A stretch of 33,572 nucleotides of DNA from Paenibacillus cellulosilyticus (GTDB taxonomy: Bacteria; Bacillota; Bacilli; Paenibacillales; Paenibacillaceae). This document shows positions 6,896 to 15,245 of the stretch, piece after piece. The position numbers and the translations under genes are program-made. The stretch lies in NCBI RefSeq assembly GCF_003182255.1, contig NZ_QGTQ01000007.1:188158-221729 (forward strand). The letters run 5' to 3'. Numbering within the stretch: position 1 is the stretch's first letter; each line of letters starts with the position of its first letter. The notes below the pieces were generated by a model. The model saw only the letters and a program-made list of their open reading frames with translations, was not told the DNA's origin and searched no databases.

Positions 6896-9001
6896 ATGCA
6901 GCGTATACAAAGATTTTGGACGAACAAAGTACTCCTTATGTCCGTGATTTGCGCGTTACTCTTGGTTACGATCAGCAGCAGTGCATTTGGCGCCGCAAGC
7001 TCATCGACGACTTCTACGACAACACGGGCGTCCGTACACGATCCGAACATTTATTATGACTCCACGACGGGCAAATATTATGTTTATGGTTCGCATATCG
7101 CGCAAGCTTCAAGTACGGACCTCAGAAACTGGTCGTATGTAGGTACGCAGGGTTATACGAATACGAGCCTGTACGGCGCTCAGTCGTACGAGGGTTACTA
7201 CTACATTAAGAACAAGAACAGCGGGCTTTATCTAGATGTCGAGAATGGTTCGGCAGCAGATGGTACGAACATTCGTCAATGGACGTATAACGGCGCGGAT
7301 GCGCAGAAGTTCCGCATTGTGTACTATGGCAGCGGCGACTATTATTTGCTGACGGGTGCATCCGGCTATGCGAGCAGCGTTGATGTGTACAATGGCTCGT
7401 CTGCGGATGGTACGAACATTGACCAATGGACATATTGGGGCGGCACGATGCAGCTGTTCAAGATTCAGCAAAATGACGACGGCACGGTAGCGTTCCTCAC
7501 GAAATCTTCCGGCTATGCTTCGGCGCTTGATGTACTGAACGGCAGCACGACGGCTGGCGGTAACGTAGAACAATGGCCTTACTGGGGCGGCGACATGCAG
7601 AAGTGGAAGCTGATTAAAGCTGGCGGTACGGGCAATTCCTCGCGTGCAGCAAGCGCATCGCTCACTTCGTCATTAGCACGTTCCTTCGCATGGGCAGGCT
7701 ATAACGACCAAGACAGCTCGGGCGGTACGTCGGTATGGGCACCTTCTGTTATTTATAACTCCTCTTATGTATGGGCCGACGGTTCGACGGGCGCTTACAT
7801 GATGTACTACTGTACGTCCTCGACGTACATGCGTTCTGCGATTGGCTATGCTGTATCGAAGTCGGTGACGGGGCCGTTCGAATATGTTGATACGGTCGTT
7901 TATTCCGGGTTCACGAGCGCAAGCAGCTCGATTACGACGACTTCCACACTCGGCACGAAGACCGTAGATATTTGGTATAAAAATACGAACATCCAAGACC
8001 TGATCGACAAGGGCACACTCTCCGGTACGCGCAGTGGCTGGTTCAACAGCAGCGGTGGCTTCAACAATACGTTGTTCCCGAATGCGATCGACCCGGCACT
8101 TACGTATGACAGCAGCGGCAATCTGTGGATGAGCTACGGATCATGGTCTGGCGGTATCTTCATTCTCCAAATTAACAAATCAACGGGTCAGCCGATCTAT
8201 CCGGGTTCGGACAGCGGTAACACCGATCGCTACTTCGGTACAAGAATCGCCGGAGGTTATGGGTTGTCAGGCGAAGGTCCGTACATCGTATATGATGCAA
8301 GCGCAGGCTACTACTATCTGTATGTAACGTATGGCGGCTTGGCTAACGCTGGCGGCTATCACATCCGTCTGTATCGTTCGACTTCCATTAACGGTACGTA
8401 TACGGATGCGGCAGGCAACTCAGCTGTTTATTCATCGGCATCCATTACGCAGGGGAACTACGGCATTAAGCTGTTCGGTAACTACAACTTCTCTGGTTTA
8501 ACGCTTGGCTATAAGTCCGGCGGTCATAACTCAGCATTGATCGATACGGATGGACTGCGTTATCTTGTGTACCATACGCGCTTCAATAACGGCACGGAGG
8601 GCCATGAGGTTCGCGTACACCAGCAGTTCTTGAATGCAGACAAGTGGCCGGTAACGGCAGTGTATGAGTATCTTGGCAGCAGCATTTCGTCCACGGGCTA
8701 CAGCGCGAGCGACATGCAAGGTACGTATCAGTACGTAAATATGGGACTGGATACATCAACGTCCAGTGTGGGCATGCTGACGACACAAAGCGTAACGCTT
8801 AACTCCAACGGCACGATTACGGGTGACGTAACAGGTACGTGGTCGTACACTTCGGGCTCCTATTATTGCTCGATGGTTATCGGCGGCGTAACGTACAAGG
8901 GCGTCTTCTTCAAACAAAGAAACGAGCTGTCCGCCCACACGGAAGTGATGACATTCTCGCTGATCGGCTCGAACAATATGTCAATCTGGGGATCGAAGTA
9001 A
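6896..9001 (+). CDS. Secreted GH43 arabinan-degrading enzyme with an inserted ricin-type lectin domain
   Basis: The 701-residue protein has a signal peptide (hydrophobic 12-29, likely cleavage near AFGA). The GH43 five-blade propeller begins at about residue 47 with the catalytic base Asp49 (SVHDPNI). It is then interrupted at about 98-242 by a ricin-type beta-trefoil (CBM13-like) with three repeats carrying QKF, QLF and QKW motifs, and resumes with SVWAPSV. The pKa-modulating Asp399 (NAIDPAL), the general acid Glu460 (SGEGPYIVYD) and the GGHNS segment at about 542-546 are all present. The last ~95 residues (from MQGTYQYVN) look like the C-terminal beta domain of Abn2-type endo-1,5-alpha-L-arabinanases. 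The likely reaction is hydrolysis of alpha-1,5-arabinan outside the cell. Two cre-like sites upstream suggest catabolite repression. Other arabinose or xylose substrates remain possible because GH43 is functionally broad. Confidence 0.88.
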   Translation: MQRIQRFWTNKVLLMSVICALLLVTISSSAFGAASSSTTSTTTRASVHDPNIYYDSTTGKYYVYGSHIAQASSTDLRNWSYVGTQGYTNTSLYGAQSYEGYYYIKNKNSGLYLDVENGSAADGTNIRQWTYNGADAQKFRIVYYGSGDYYLLTGASGYASSVDVYNGSSADGTNIDQWTYWGGTMQLFKIQQNDDGTVAFLTKSSGYASALDVLNGSTTAGGNVEQWPYWGGDMQKWKLIKAGGTGNSSRAASASLTSSLARSFAWAGYNDQDSSGGTSVWAPSVIYNSSYVWADGSTGAYMMYYCTSSTYMRSAIGYAVSKSVTGPFEYVDTVVYSGFTSASSSITTTSTLGTKTVDIWYKNTNIQDLIDKGTLSGTRSGWFNSSGGFNNTLFPNAIDPALTYDSSGNLWMSYGSWSGGIFILQINKSTGQPIYPGSDSGNTDRYFGTRIAGGYGLSGEGPYIVYDASAGYYYLYVTYGGLANAGGYHIRLYRSTSINGTYTDAAGNSAVYSSASITQGNYGIKLFGNYNFSGLTLGYKSGGHNSALIDTDGLRYLVYHTRFNNGTEGHEVRVHQQFLNADKWPVTAVYEYLGSSISSTGYSASDMQGTYQYVNMGLDTSTSSVGMLTTQSVTLNSNGTITGDVTGTWSYTSGSYYCSMVIGGVTYKGVFFKQRNELSAHTEVMTFSLIGSNNMSIWGSK

Positions 9002-9051
9002 GGGACTTCACTCTAGTGAAATTAAAATAATAATTAATTATATTTACCTAA

Positions 9052-9090
9052 AAGAGTCAGGCCATTAGAACGATGGCAGGGCTCTTTTTT
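9052..9090 (+). terminator. Rho-independent terminator after GH43 gene
   Basis: AAGAGTCAGGCCAT pairs with ATGGCAGGGCTCTT around a short loop, with a tandem mismatch in the middle. A six-T run follows. Confidence 0.85.
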
Positions 9091-9123
9091 CTATTAATCT
9101 TTAGTAAATTTTTAGATAAAGGC

Positions 9124-9173
9124 TACTAGTAGCAGGTTCTAACTTCCTATATAATAGGAATCCTGCACTAGTA
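9124..9173. promoter_or_regulatory. Large imperfect hairpin/cruciform with TATAAT in its centre
   Basis: The outer arms TACTAGTAGCAGG (9124-9136) and CCTGCACTAGTA (9162-9173) are complementary except for one extra A. Inside lies the palindrome TTCCTATATAATAGGAA (9144-9160), whose centre reads TATAAT (9150-9155). No good -35 lies 17 bases upstream. The element sits 70 bases before the SLH gene. It could be an operator around a promoter, a leader RNA hairpin, or a short repeated palindromic element. The structure is seen directly; the role is unknown. Confidence 0.6.
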
Positions 9174-9242
9174 ATATCCTAATTATTGGTTTATTAGTGT
9201 GATAGAAACCTTGTAACTTACAGAAAGGTAGAGATAACAGAG

Positions 9243-12200
9243 ATGAAGATGATGAAGAAATGGCTGCCCATTCTGCTTATTCTGACAATGTTCATTCAGA
9301 TTAGCGTATGGAGCAGCACCTCTACAGCCTCTGCTGCAGAGAATAATACGAATGTGGAGTTTCAAGATGTAACTTCACACAAAGAAGAGATTGACCAGCT
9401 TGTGAAGCTTGGTATTATTAGCGGTTATCCTGATCACACGTTCCGTCCGAACAATCCGATTACACGATTGCAAGCGGTAACGATGATTCTCCGCCAGCTT
9501 GGCGTAAGCACGGATCAGCCAGGTTCGATTCCGTTCAAGGATGTTGAGCTTGGTTCGAGCAATTATAACGTAATCGCAACGGCCTACAATCTGGGCATTA
9601 TTAGCGGCAAAACAGCGGATACGTTCGATCCGAACGGTACGTTGACGAGAGCCGAGATGGCTAAAATTATTGCCAGCACCTATAAGCTGAGCGGTACGGC
9701 ACAGGTTAACTTCAGCGATGTACCAACTGCGCATTGGGCTTATTCATACATACAGTTGCTTGTCGCGAATGGCATTACGAATGGCTATCCAGATGGAACG
9801 TTCAAACCATCCAATAACATTACACGGCTTGAATTCTGCATCCTGTTTGCTCGTTATTTGAACGGAGCAGGGGATCAAGACAAGGCGGAGCAGACAGCGA
9901 TCGAGAACAGATTCTCGCTTACAGCTGACAAGTCAACGGTTGAAGCAGGGGACAAAGTTCAACTTACATTGACGAAGTCGGGACAAGAAGAGCTGCAATA
10001 CACGACGTCCTGGCAAGCTACTGGCGGTAAGCTGACAGTTGCCGAAGATGGCAATAGTGCGGCTTGGGTAGTCGAGGAGAATAAGGCTGCCAGTTATTCC
10101 GCTACGGTCACCATTAGTACGAAGACGAAGTCAGGCAAGGATCTGAAATTCGATAAGACGGTTGCGCTTAAGGTAGAGGGCGAAGCTGAAACAACATCAG
10201 TAATCAGCGGTTCGTCCGGCGGAAGCACACCAAGCGTGCCGACGACACCAACGACTCCCGAGCCGAGCGAGGGCAAATCCTATACTTCCGGCGACAACCA
10301 TCTGACACTGCTGTCCACGACGCTTCCCATCAGTGTTGCACAGGCAGAGCAGGCGGTTGTGAACGATGATGCTACACAGGTTATTTTCCCATTCAATATG
10401 GCAATTACAGCAGGTACGGTATTCTTCCTGCCGCCGAGCGAACAGTTTGTCGGCGGAGCAGCATTAAAAGCGGTGAGTGTGAAGAAGGAGAACGGCCAGA
10501 CGATCATTGAGACGACTGAGCCGAAGGTTGACGAAGCTTTCTATGCGATTAAAGGACATACAGAAACAACGTTTGAGCAGCAGTATTTTGTTCCTGAAGA
10601 GGACGTACAGGTAATCGATACTGCACCTGAGCTGCTTATGGCCAAAAAAGTTTCGAACTATAGCAATAGTCTGCTGACCCCGAGTGGTGCGCCAAGCCTT
10701 TCACCTCGCGCACTTACGGTTGGGAACAAAATAACACTTGGTCTTGGCCAATTGTTCAAAGGAAATGACCCAATCAGGGTTGAAGGCGAATTGGAGATTG
10801 GCGGACAATTCTCCGGAGATATCGATTGGGCATGGGAATGGGACCTCGTGGACTCGTTCGACTTCTTGTTCCAAGCGAACCAGACGTTGAAGGCGAAAGT
10901 TAGTGTCGTGAATGGCGGGGCTGAGCATGAGCTCGTGAAGAAGAAGCTCGGCGAGATTACCATTCCAACGGAAATCCCGGGCATTACGGCGCAAATTCCA
11001 ATCTACTTCTTCGTCAAAATCGAAGGTGATGTCGTTGTAGAAATTTCGGTTGGCGCTTCGGAGGAAGTTGGCTTCAAATATTCGGATCGCAACGGTATGG
11101 ATACCTATCCGGATGATAAGTTCCAATCGACGTTCGATATATCCGATCCGACGGCAGCTGGCGCGATCTCGGCAGGTCTGGAATTCCCGGTATATCTTGC
11201 AGCAGCACGCGTCGATCTGGCTGGCATCAATCAGGATTTTGGTGGGAAGGTGGAAGCCAAGCTGTCCATCCTCGGCTCACAAGGATTGTTCCAGTGTATG
11301 AATGTAGAGCCTTCTATTAATTATGAAGCACGGATTAGTGTACCGCTTGTGGATTGGGAATCGGAAAGTATGACGAGATCGTTCGTGCTGCCTTCGTTCA
11401 CACTCGGCAGTTGTGTGCGCGGTATTGAGGTAAATCCGGAATCGCTGACGATTGCACCTGGAGATACCGAGGCGATTATCGTATCGGCAAGCAATGGACT
11501 AGGCGGTTCGGATAACATCTCCGGTGAAGCCGATCTGTCCATTACGGTAGACAAGCCATCGTTGATTGAGGTTCATAAGTCAGCGCTTTCGGCGGATGTA
11601 ACCGCTTCTGATCTAGCGCAAGATGGCGACATTATTAATCTGACGTTCCGCTACAGCGCGAATGGCGATGAATTCACGAAGAGCGTGAAGGTTACGGTTG
11701 TCGACCAACGTCAGAAGGGTACGCTTGTCGGCAAAGTTATTGATGCTGTAACATCGACTCCATTGGAGAATGCTTCGGTGAAAGCTTATATCGGAGACGA
11801 ACTAGTGGCGGAACAGACATCTAATGCATCGGGCTCCTATGAGATCAATCTGGCACCAAACACGTACCATATTGTCGTATCGTATCCAGAGTATCTTACA
11901 GAATCATCCAATGTAACCATTACAGAGGCGAATACCGTAACCTATGATGCAAGGTTGCAGCTGGTGGCGAACCAATATGCTGGCGAAGGTACAGTATCAG
12001 GTGTTATTACAAATGCCCTCACCGGTCAACCGGTATCGGACGTCCAGATTGAAGTTAGACGTGGCCGTAACGAGACGTCTGGCGATCCTATTACGGTTCT
12101 GACAACAAACGAGAATGGACAGTATTCGGCAGAGCTTCTTGGCGGTAACTACACAGGTGTTATTACCGGTGATGGTTATATTACAACAACATTCACGATC

Positions 12201-12932
12201 GTAGCAGTGGGTGGTACAGAGCGTGGTAATCAGAATGCAACAGTATCGCCTGCTGGTGTACTCGGAGATAACCTGCGAGTTGTTCTAAGCTGGGGCGAGC
12301 AGCCTTATGATCTGGACTCCCATCTGACGGGGCCGACAGAAGATGGATCACGATTCCATGTGTATTACGCTAATCGTGACTACACGGATTCAAGCAGCAG
12401 TGTTAACCTAGACGTTGATGATACGTCCTCATACGGACCAGAGACGATTACGGTTATTAACCGGGTGAACGATGGTACGTATACGTATTCGATTCACGAT
12501 TACTCCGATAAGTGGGACACGAGCGGCAGCTATGCACTAGCTAACTCAGAAGCGACGGTTCGACTATACAGCGGCGATGTGCTGATTGCGGTGTTCAATG
12601 TTCCGCTGGAGCAGGAAGGTAATGTATGGGATGTATTCGAGATTCAAGATGGACGGATCGTTCCGATCAATACGATGAGATATACGGATTCATGGATGTC
12701 GGCGGACGATTTCGCTCCAGTTGGATCAACTGAGGTGGAGCAGCCTGAATTGACAGATCCATCCGGTGAGGTAGAGCAGTCTGAGCAAACAGAACCGTCT
12801 GAGCAGACAGAGCAGTCTGAGCAAACAGAGCAAACAGAGCAAACAGAGCAAACAGAACAAGCTGAGCAGCAGCCAGAGCAGTCTGAACAAACAGAAGTAG
12901 ACTCGTCTGAGCAGACGCCACAGCCGGTTTAA
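9243..12932 (+). CDS. Large SLH-anchored multidomain exoprotein (Ig-like, CarboxypepD_reg-like and DUF2135-like domains)
   Basis: The 1229-residue protein has a signal peptide (about 1-32, ending ASAA). Three N-terminal SLH domains follow (about 38-90, 97-152, 157-209), so it is attached to cell wall polymer. Next come an Ig-like domain (about 223-310), a Pro/Thr/Ser linker, and a beta-rich region of about 350 residues (370-720) that I do not recognise. There is a short domain at about 727-820, then two carboxypeptidase regulatory-like beta-sandwiches (starting GTLVGKVID at about 826 and GTVSGVITN at about 916). A domain with the YfaP/DUF2135-type motif LSWGEQPYDLDSHL starts at about 1009. 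The tail from ~1160 is nearly all EQT/EQS repeats. No catalytic motif is visible. A structural or adhesive cell-surface role is inference. The ATG at 9243 is used; nearby in-frame ATGs at 9249 and 9252 are alternatives. Confidence 0.85.
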   Translation: MKMMKKWLPILLILTMFIQISVWSSTSTASAAENNTNVEFQDVTSHKEEIDQLVKLGIISGYPDHTFRPNNPITRLQAVTMILRQLGVSTDQPGSIPFKDVELGSSNYNVIATAYNLGIISGKTADTFDPNGTLTRAEMAKIIASTYKLSGTAQVNFSDVPTAHWAYSYIQLLVANGITNGYPDGTFKPSNNITRLEFCILFARYLNGAGDQDKAEQTAIENRFSLTADKSTVEAGDKVQLTLTKSGQEELQYTTSWQATGGKLTVAEDGNSAAWVVEENKAASYSATVTISTKTKSGKDLKFDKTVALKVEGEAETTSVISGSSGGSTPSVPTTPTTPEPSEGKSYTSGDNHLTLLSTTLPISVAQAEQAVVNDDATQVIFPFNMAITAGTVFFLPPSEQFVGGAALKAVSVKKENGQTIIETTEPKVDEAFYAIKGHTETTFEQQYFVPEEDVQVIDTAPELLMAKKVSNYSNSLLTPSGAPSLSPRALTVGNKITLGLGQLFKGNDPIRVEGELEIGGQFSGDIDWAWEWDLVDSFDFLFQANQTLKAKVSVVNGGAEHELVKKKLGEITIPTEIPGITAQIPIYFFVKIEGDVVVEISVGASEEVGFKYSDRNGMDTYPDDKFQSTFDISDPTAAGAISAGLEFPVYLAAARVDLAGINQDFGGKVEAKLSILGSQGLFQCMNVEPSINYEARISVPLVDWESESMTRSFVLPSFTLGSCVRGIEVNPESLTIAPGDTEAIIVSASNGLGGSDNISGEADLSITVDKPSLIEVHKSALSADVTASDLAQDGDIINLTFRYSANGDEFTKSVKVTVVDQRQKGTLVGKVIDAVTSTPLENASVKAYIGDELVAEQTSNASGSYEINLAPNTYHIVVSYPEYLTESSNVTITEANTVTYDARLQLVANQYAGEGTVSGVITNALTGQPVSDVQIEVRRGRNETSGDPITVLTTNENGQYSAELLGGNYTGVITGDGYITTTFTIVAVGGTERGNQNATVSPAGVLGDNLRVVLSWGEQPYDLDSHLTGPTEDGSRFHVYYANRDYTDSSSSVNLDVDDTSSYGPETITVINRVNDGTYTYSIHDYSDKWDTSGSYALANSEATVRLYSGDVLIAVFNVPLEQEGNVWDVFEIQDGRIVPINTMRYTDSWMSADDFAPVGSTEVEQPELTDPSGEVEQSEQTEPSEQTEQSEQTEQTEQTEQTEQAEQQPEQSEQTEVDSSEQTPQPV
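12774..12900 (+). repeat. 9-bp microsatellite-like repeat coding the EQT tail
   Basis: The unit GAGCAAACA occurs four times perfectly in tandem at 12819-12854, flanked by degenerate copies (GAGCAGACA, GAGCAGTCT). It codes for Glu-Gln-Thr/Ser and keeps the frame when copies are gained or lost, so tail length is likely to vary between strains. Confidence 0.85.
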
Positions 12933-13011
12933 TTCAAACAAACTGAATCGATGTCAGTTGTGCAATTGTTCAGCCGCAAGGTAAACCATTAGCTGATTAA
13001 GGGAGATCGAA

Positions 13012-13686
13012 ATGAAGAAAGTCATATTCGGTTTGCTAGGTACTATCATCCTTTTATTATGCAGCAATCTTATGATTAAGGGCACATATTGGCTGATTGC
13101 GCAAATCTTCGATTATACGACTTACTCCTATTCGCTCTCCTATATTAGCGGTTGGAGCCTGCGATTGTTGATTGTATTAGCGATCGTATACAGCATTCTC
13201 GCTTATTCAAGATATGGACAGCTGACTGGATTCGGCAAGAAGGCGCTAATCGGACTGCTAATCGTCTGCTCGGTTGGTGTGATAGTTCCGTATTTCAATT
13301 ATACGGCGGCAGGCGAAGCGGGTATTGTCCGTCAGAAGCTGTGGTCCAGAGACACGTATAAGTGGAGCGATGTGTCCTCTGTCTCGACGTATGCCTATTT
13401 CCCGGATCGCGGCTACTCACTCTTCAACGGAAGCCGAAGAAATGGGATTAAAGTAGATAAGCCGAAGATGGAATACACGCTTCATTATACCGATGGACGT
13501 TCCATGAATGTGTGGGATCGGCTGTCGCATGTCGTGAAGCTGCATGAGCTGGTGAAGGCGAAAGGGATTCCGATTGAGCATCAAGCGGTCGACAGTCGCA
13601 TACTTACCGAGCCCGGGCTGTACCTGCGCGGGGATTCAAGGCAGCTGAAAGACATATTCGGCATTGAGATGAAGGATTGGAACTAA
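13012..13686 (+). CDS. Small membrane protein of unknown function
   Basis: I do not recognise a family. The 224-residue protein has three membrane segments (about 4-24, 47-66, 76-94). A hydrophilic C-terminal part of about 125 residues follows, rich in aromatic residues and reminiscent of small beta-rich PH-like modules (KWSDVSSVSTYAYF, YTLHYTDGRSMNVWDRL). AAGGGAGATCGAA precedes the ATG. It starts 79 bases after the SLH protein gene with no terminator between them, so the two are probably co-transcribed, and a strong terminator follows at 13705. Association with the exoprotein is inferred from position only. Confidence 0.75.
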   Translation: MKKVIFGLLGTIILLLCSNLMIKGTYWLIAQIFDYTTYSYSLSYISGWSLRLLIVLAIVYSILAYSRYGQLTGFGKKALIGLLIVCSVGVIVPYFNYTAAGEAGIVRQKLWSRDTYKWSDVSSVSTYAYFPDRGYSLFNGSRRNGIKVDKPKMEYTLHYTDGRSMNVWDRLSHVVKLHELVKAKGIPIEHQAVDSRILTEPGLYLRGDSRQLKDIFGIEMKDWN

Positions 13687-13704
13687 TCGAATGGTAATGG
13701 GTAA

Positions 13705-13738
13705 GACCCCTGATCTCAACTTGAGGTCGGGGGTTTTG
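13705..13738 (+). terminator. Rho-independent terminator
   Basis: ACCCCTGATCTCA (13706-13718) pairs with TGAGGTCGGGGGT (13722-13734), with two G-U pairs and a 3-base loop, followed by TTTTG. Confidence 0.9.
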
Positions 13739-13811
13739 TAATGAATCCGCAGCTTGTGTTTCATCTGTCACGTGCCGTGTTATCCGCATTCGACAAGCCA
13801 GTAAACGGTTA

Positions 13812-13840
13812 GAAGGTGTTGCCTCATTAGCAACGTCTTC
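13812..13840 (+). other. Leader hairpin of unknown role
   Basis: AAGGTGTTGC (13813-13822) pairs fully with GCAACGTCTT (13830-13839), including two G-U pairs, around a CTCATTA loop. The flanking G13812-C13840 extends the stem. No T-run follows, so it is not a terminator. It may be part of a regulatory leader or simply lie upstream of the promoter. Confidence 0.5.
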
Positions 13841-13965
13841 GTCAATTCATAAAAACTGAATATTTGCTTCAGTAAATTCTACTTTACACATACCAAATGA
13901 TGGGATACCATTAAACCTAAGTTAGTTACTTGGAATACTTATACTTTAGATCTACCGGATCACCG

Positions 13966-14007
13966 GAGACCTGACCACTGCAATAGGGTTAGGTCTCTTT
14001 TTGTTTT
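13966..14007 (+). terminator. Leader terminator/attenuator upstream of the SsuD-like gene
   Basis: GAGACCTGACC (13966-13976) pairs with GGTTAGGTCTC (13987-13997), with one G-U pair, followed by the T-rich run TTTTTGTTTT. No gene lies between the previous terminator at 13705-13738 and this one. It is therefore best explained as an attenuator of the downstream operon, or as the end of a short unrecognised RNA. Confidence 0.72.
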
Positions 14008-14072
14008 CTGAGCGGGATTGGTAACAGGCAGAACGATGAGGCGGATAAGCGACCGCATTAGGAGGATTAGCG

Positions 14073-15212
14073 ATGATTGAATTTCTGACCATGCTGCCGA
14101 CGCACGGCGACTCGGCTTATGTAGGGGTAACGAATCCGGAGCCTGGACGCACGGATCCATGGGTAACGATTGCAGACCGTGAGCCTTCGCTTGCTTATGC
14201 CATTAAGTATGCGCAGGCGGCAGAGAAAAGCGGCTTCTCGGCGCTATTGCTGCCAACAGGCAATGTGTGCCTTGACTCGCTCGTTACCGCTTCGGCGTTG
14301 GCATCGAGCACGGAGACGCTGAAGTTTCTCATTGCGGCGCGCCCGGGCTTTACGGCACCGGCTACGTTCGCACGCCAAATTGGTACGCTCGATTATTATA
14401 CGAACGGTCGAGCGCTCGTCAACATCATTACGGGCGGTAATCCAGCTGAGCTGAATGCCGATGGCGATTTTCTCGATCATGCGAGCCGCTACAGAAGGAC
14501 AGCGGAATTCATTCATGTGCTAAAGCGTCTGTTCACGGAAGATCACTTCACGCATGAAGGCGAGTTCTATCATCTGAAGGATGCTTCCTTGTTCTACAAA
14601 TCGGTTCAGAAGCCGCGTCCAACGATTTACTTCGGCGGAGCATCAAGCGATGCGATTCAAGCTGCAGCGAAGGAAGCGGATGTATATATGCTCTGGGCGG
14701 AAACGCTGGAGCTGACGAAGGAACGAATTGACGAAGTGAAGGCGGCAGCCGTTGCGTACAATCGTACGCTTGGCTATAGCATTTCGTTCCAAGTGTATCT
14801 AGGCGATACCGAGGAAGAGGCATGGGCGAATGCCCGCAGCCGCGTTCAATACGTGAAGAACGAAGTGTACGACGCGAAAGCGAAGCTGACGGCGAAGAAT
14901 GAATCGTTCGGTGAGAAGCGGCTGCAGCAGCTGATGGAAGATTCGCGCGACAACGGCTTCCAGATCGGACCGAATCTATGGGCTGGCCTGACGCAGGCGC
15001 TGGGCGGCAACTCCATTGCGCTCGTTGGCACACCGGATCAAGTAGCTGACCGCATTATTGAATACGCTGACCTCGGCTTTGATAAGTTTCTGCTGCGCGG
15101 CTACCCATTCATCGAGACGGTGGAAGCGGTAGGGCGTGATCTCATCCCGCGTGTGCAGCAGAAGCTGGCGGAGCGCGAGCGGGAAGCGGCGAAGACAGTA
15201 AGTCTCGCATAA
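14073..15212 (+). CDS. SsuD-like FMNH2-dependent alkanesulfonate-type monooxygenase (LLM family)
   Basis: This 379-residue luciferase-like monooxygenase is essentially the same length as Escherichia coli SsuD (381). Recognised SsuD-type segments include LLLPTGNVCLDS (Cys66 at the position of the conserved SsuD cysteine), FLIAARPGFTAPATFARQ, NIITGGNPAELNADGDFLDH and IYFGGASSDA. Such enzymes use FMNH2 and O2 to oxidise the C-S bond of alkanesulfonates or sulfones, releasing sulfite or sulfinate plus an aldehyde. No flavin reductase (SsuE-like) is encoded nearby, so FMNH2 must come from elsewhere. GGAGG at 14061 fixes the start. It is the first gene after a leader terminator, and a LysR gene follows 33 bases later. 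A related activity such as dimethylsulfone or S-alkylcysteine oxidation cannot be excluded. Confidence 0.88.
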   Translation: MIEFLTMLPTHGDSAYVGVTNPEPGRTDPWVTIADREPSLAYAIKYAQAAEKSGFSALLLPTGNVCLDSLVTASALASSTETLKFLIAARPGFTAPATFARQIGTLDYYTNGRALVNIITGGNPAELNADGDFLDHASRYRRTAEFIHVLKRLFTEDHFTHEGEFYHLKDASLFYKSVQKPRPTIYFGGASSDAIQAAAKEADVYMLWAETLELTKERIDEVKAAAVAYNRTLGYSISFQVYLGDTEEEAWANARSRVQYVKNEVYDAKAKLTAKNESFGEKRLQQLMEDSRDNGFQIGPNLWAGLTQALGGNSIALVGTPDQVADRIIEYADLGFDKFLLRGYPFIETVEAVGRDLIPRVQQKLAEREREAAKTVSLA

Positions 15213-15245
15213 CGCGAAAATCAATGACTGGGGCGGATGACCGCT

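Larger units (their letters stand above)
13739..14072 (+). other. Structured leader/control region of the organosulfur operon
   Basis: No gene is supported in these 334 bases. They contain a strong non-terminator hairpin (13812-13840), a small hairpin ATGG/CCAT (13900-13911), a TATACT hexamer (13940-13945) without a good -35, a CCGG-ATCA-CCGG palindrome (13955-13966) and a clear terminator (13966-14007), then GGAGG at 14061. I checked for SAM-I (S-box) and T-box landmark sequences and did not see them. Confidence 0.5.

Noticed and set aside
13739-14072. SAM-I riboswitch or cysteine T-box in the sulfur operon leader
   Set aside because: The conserved S-box core and the T-box antiterminator sequence (GGGTGGNACC type) are absent. 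Only hairpins and a terminator can be supported.
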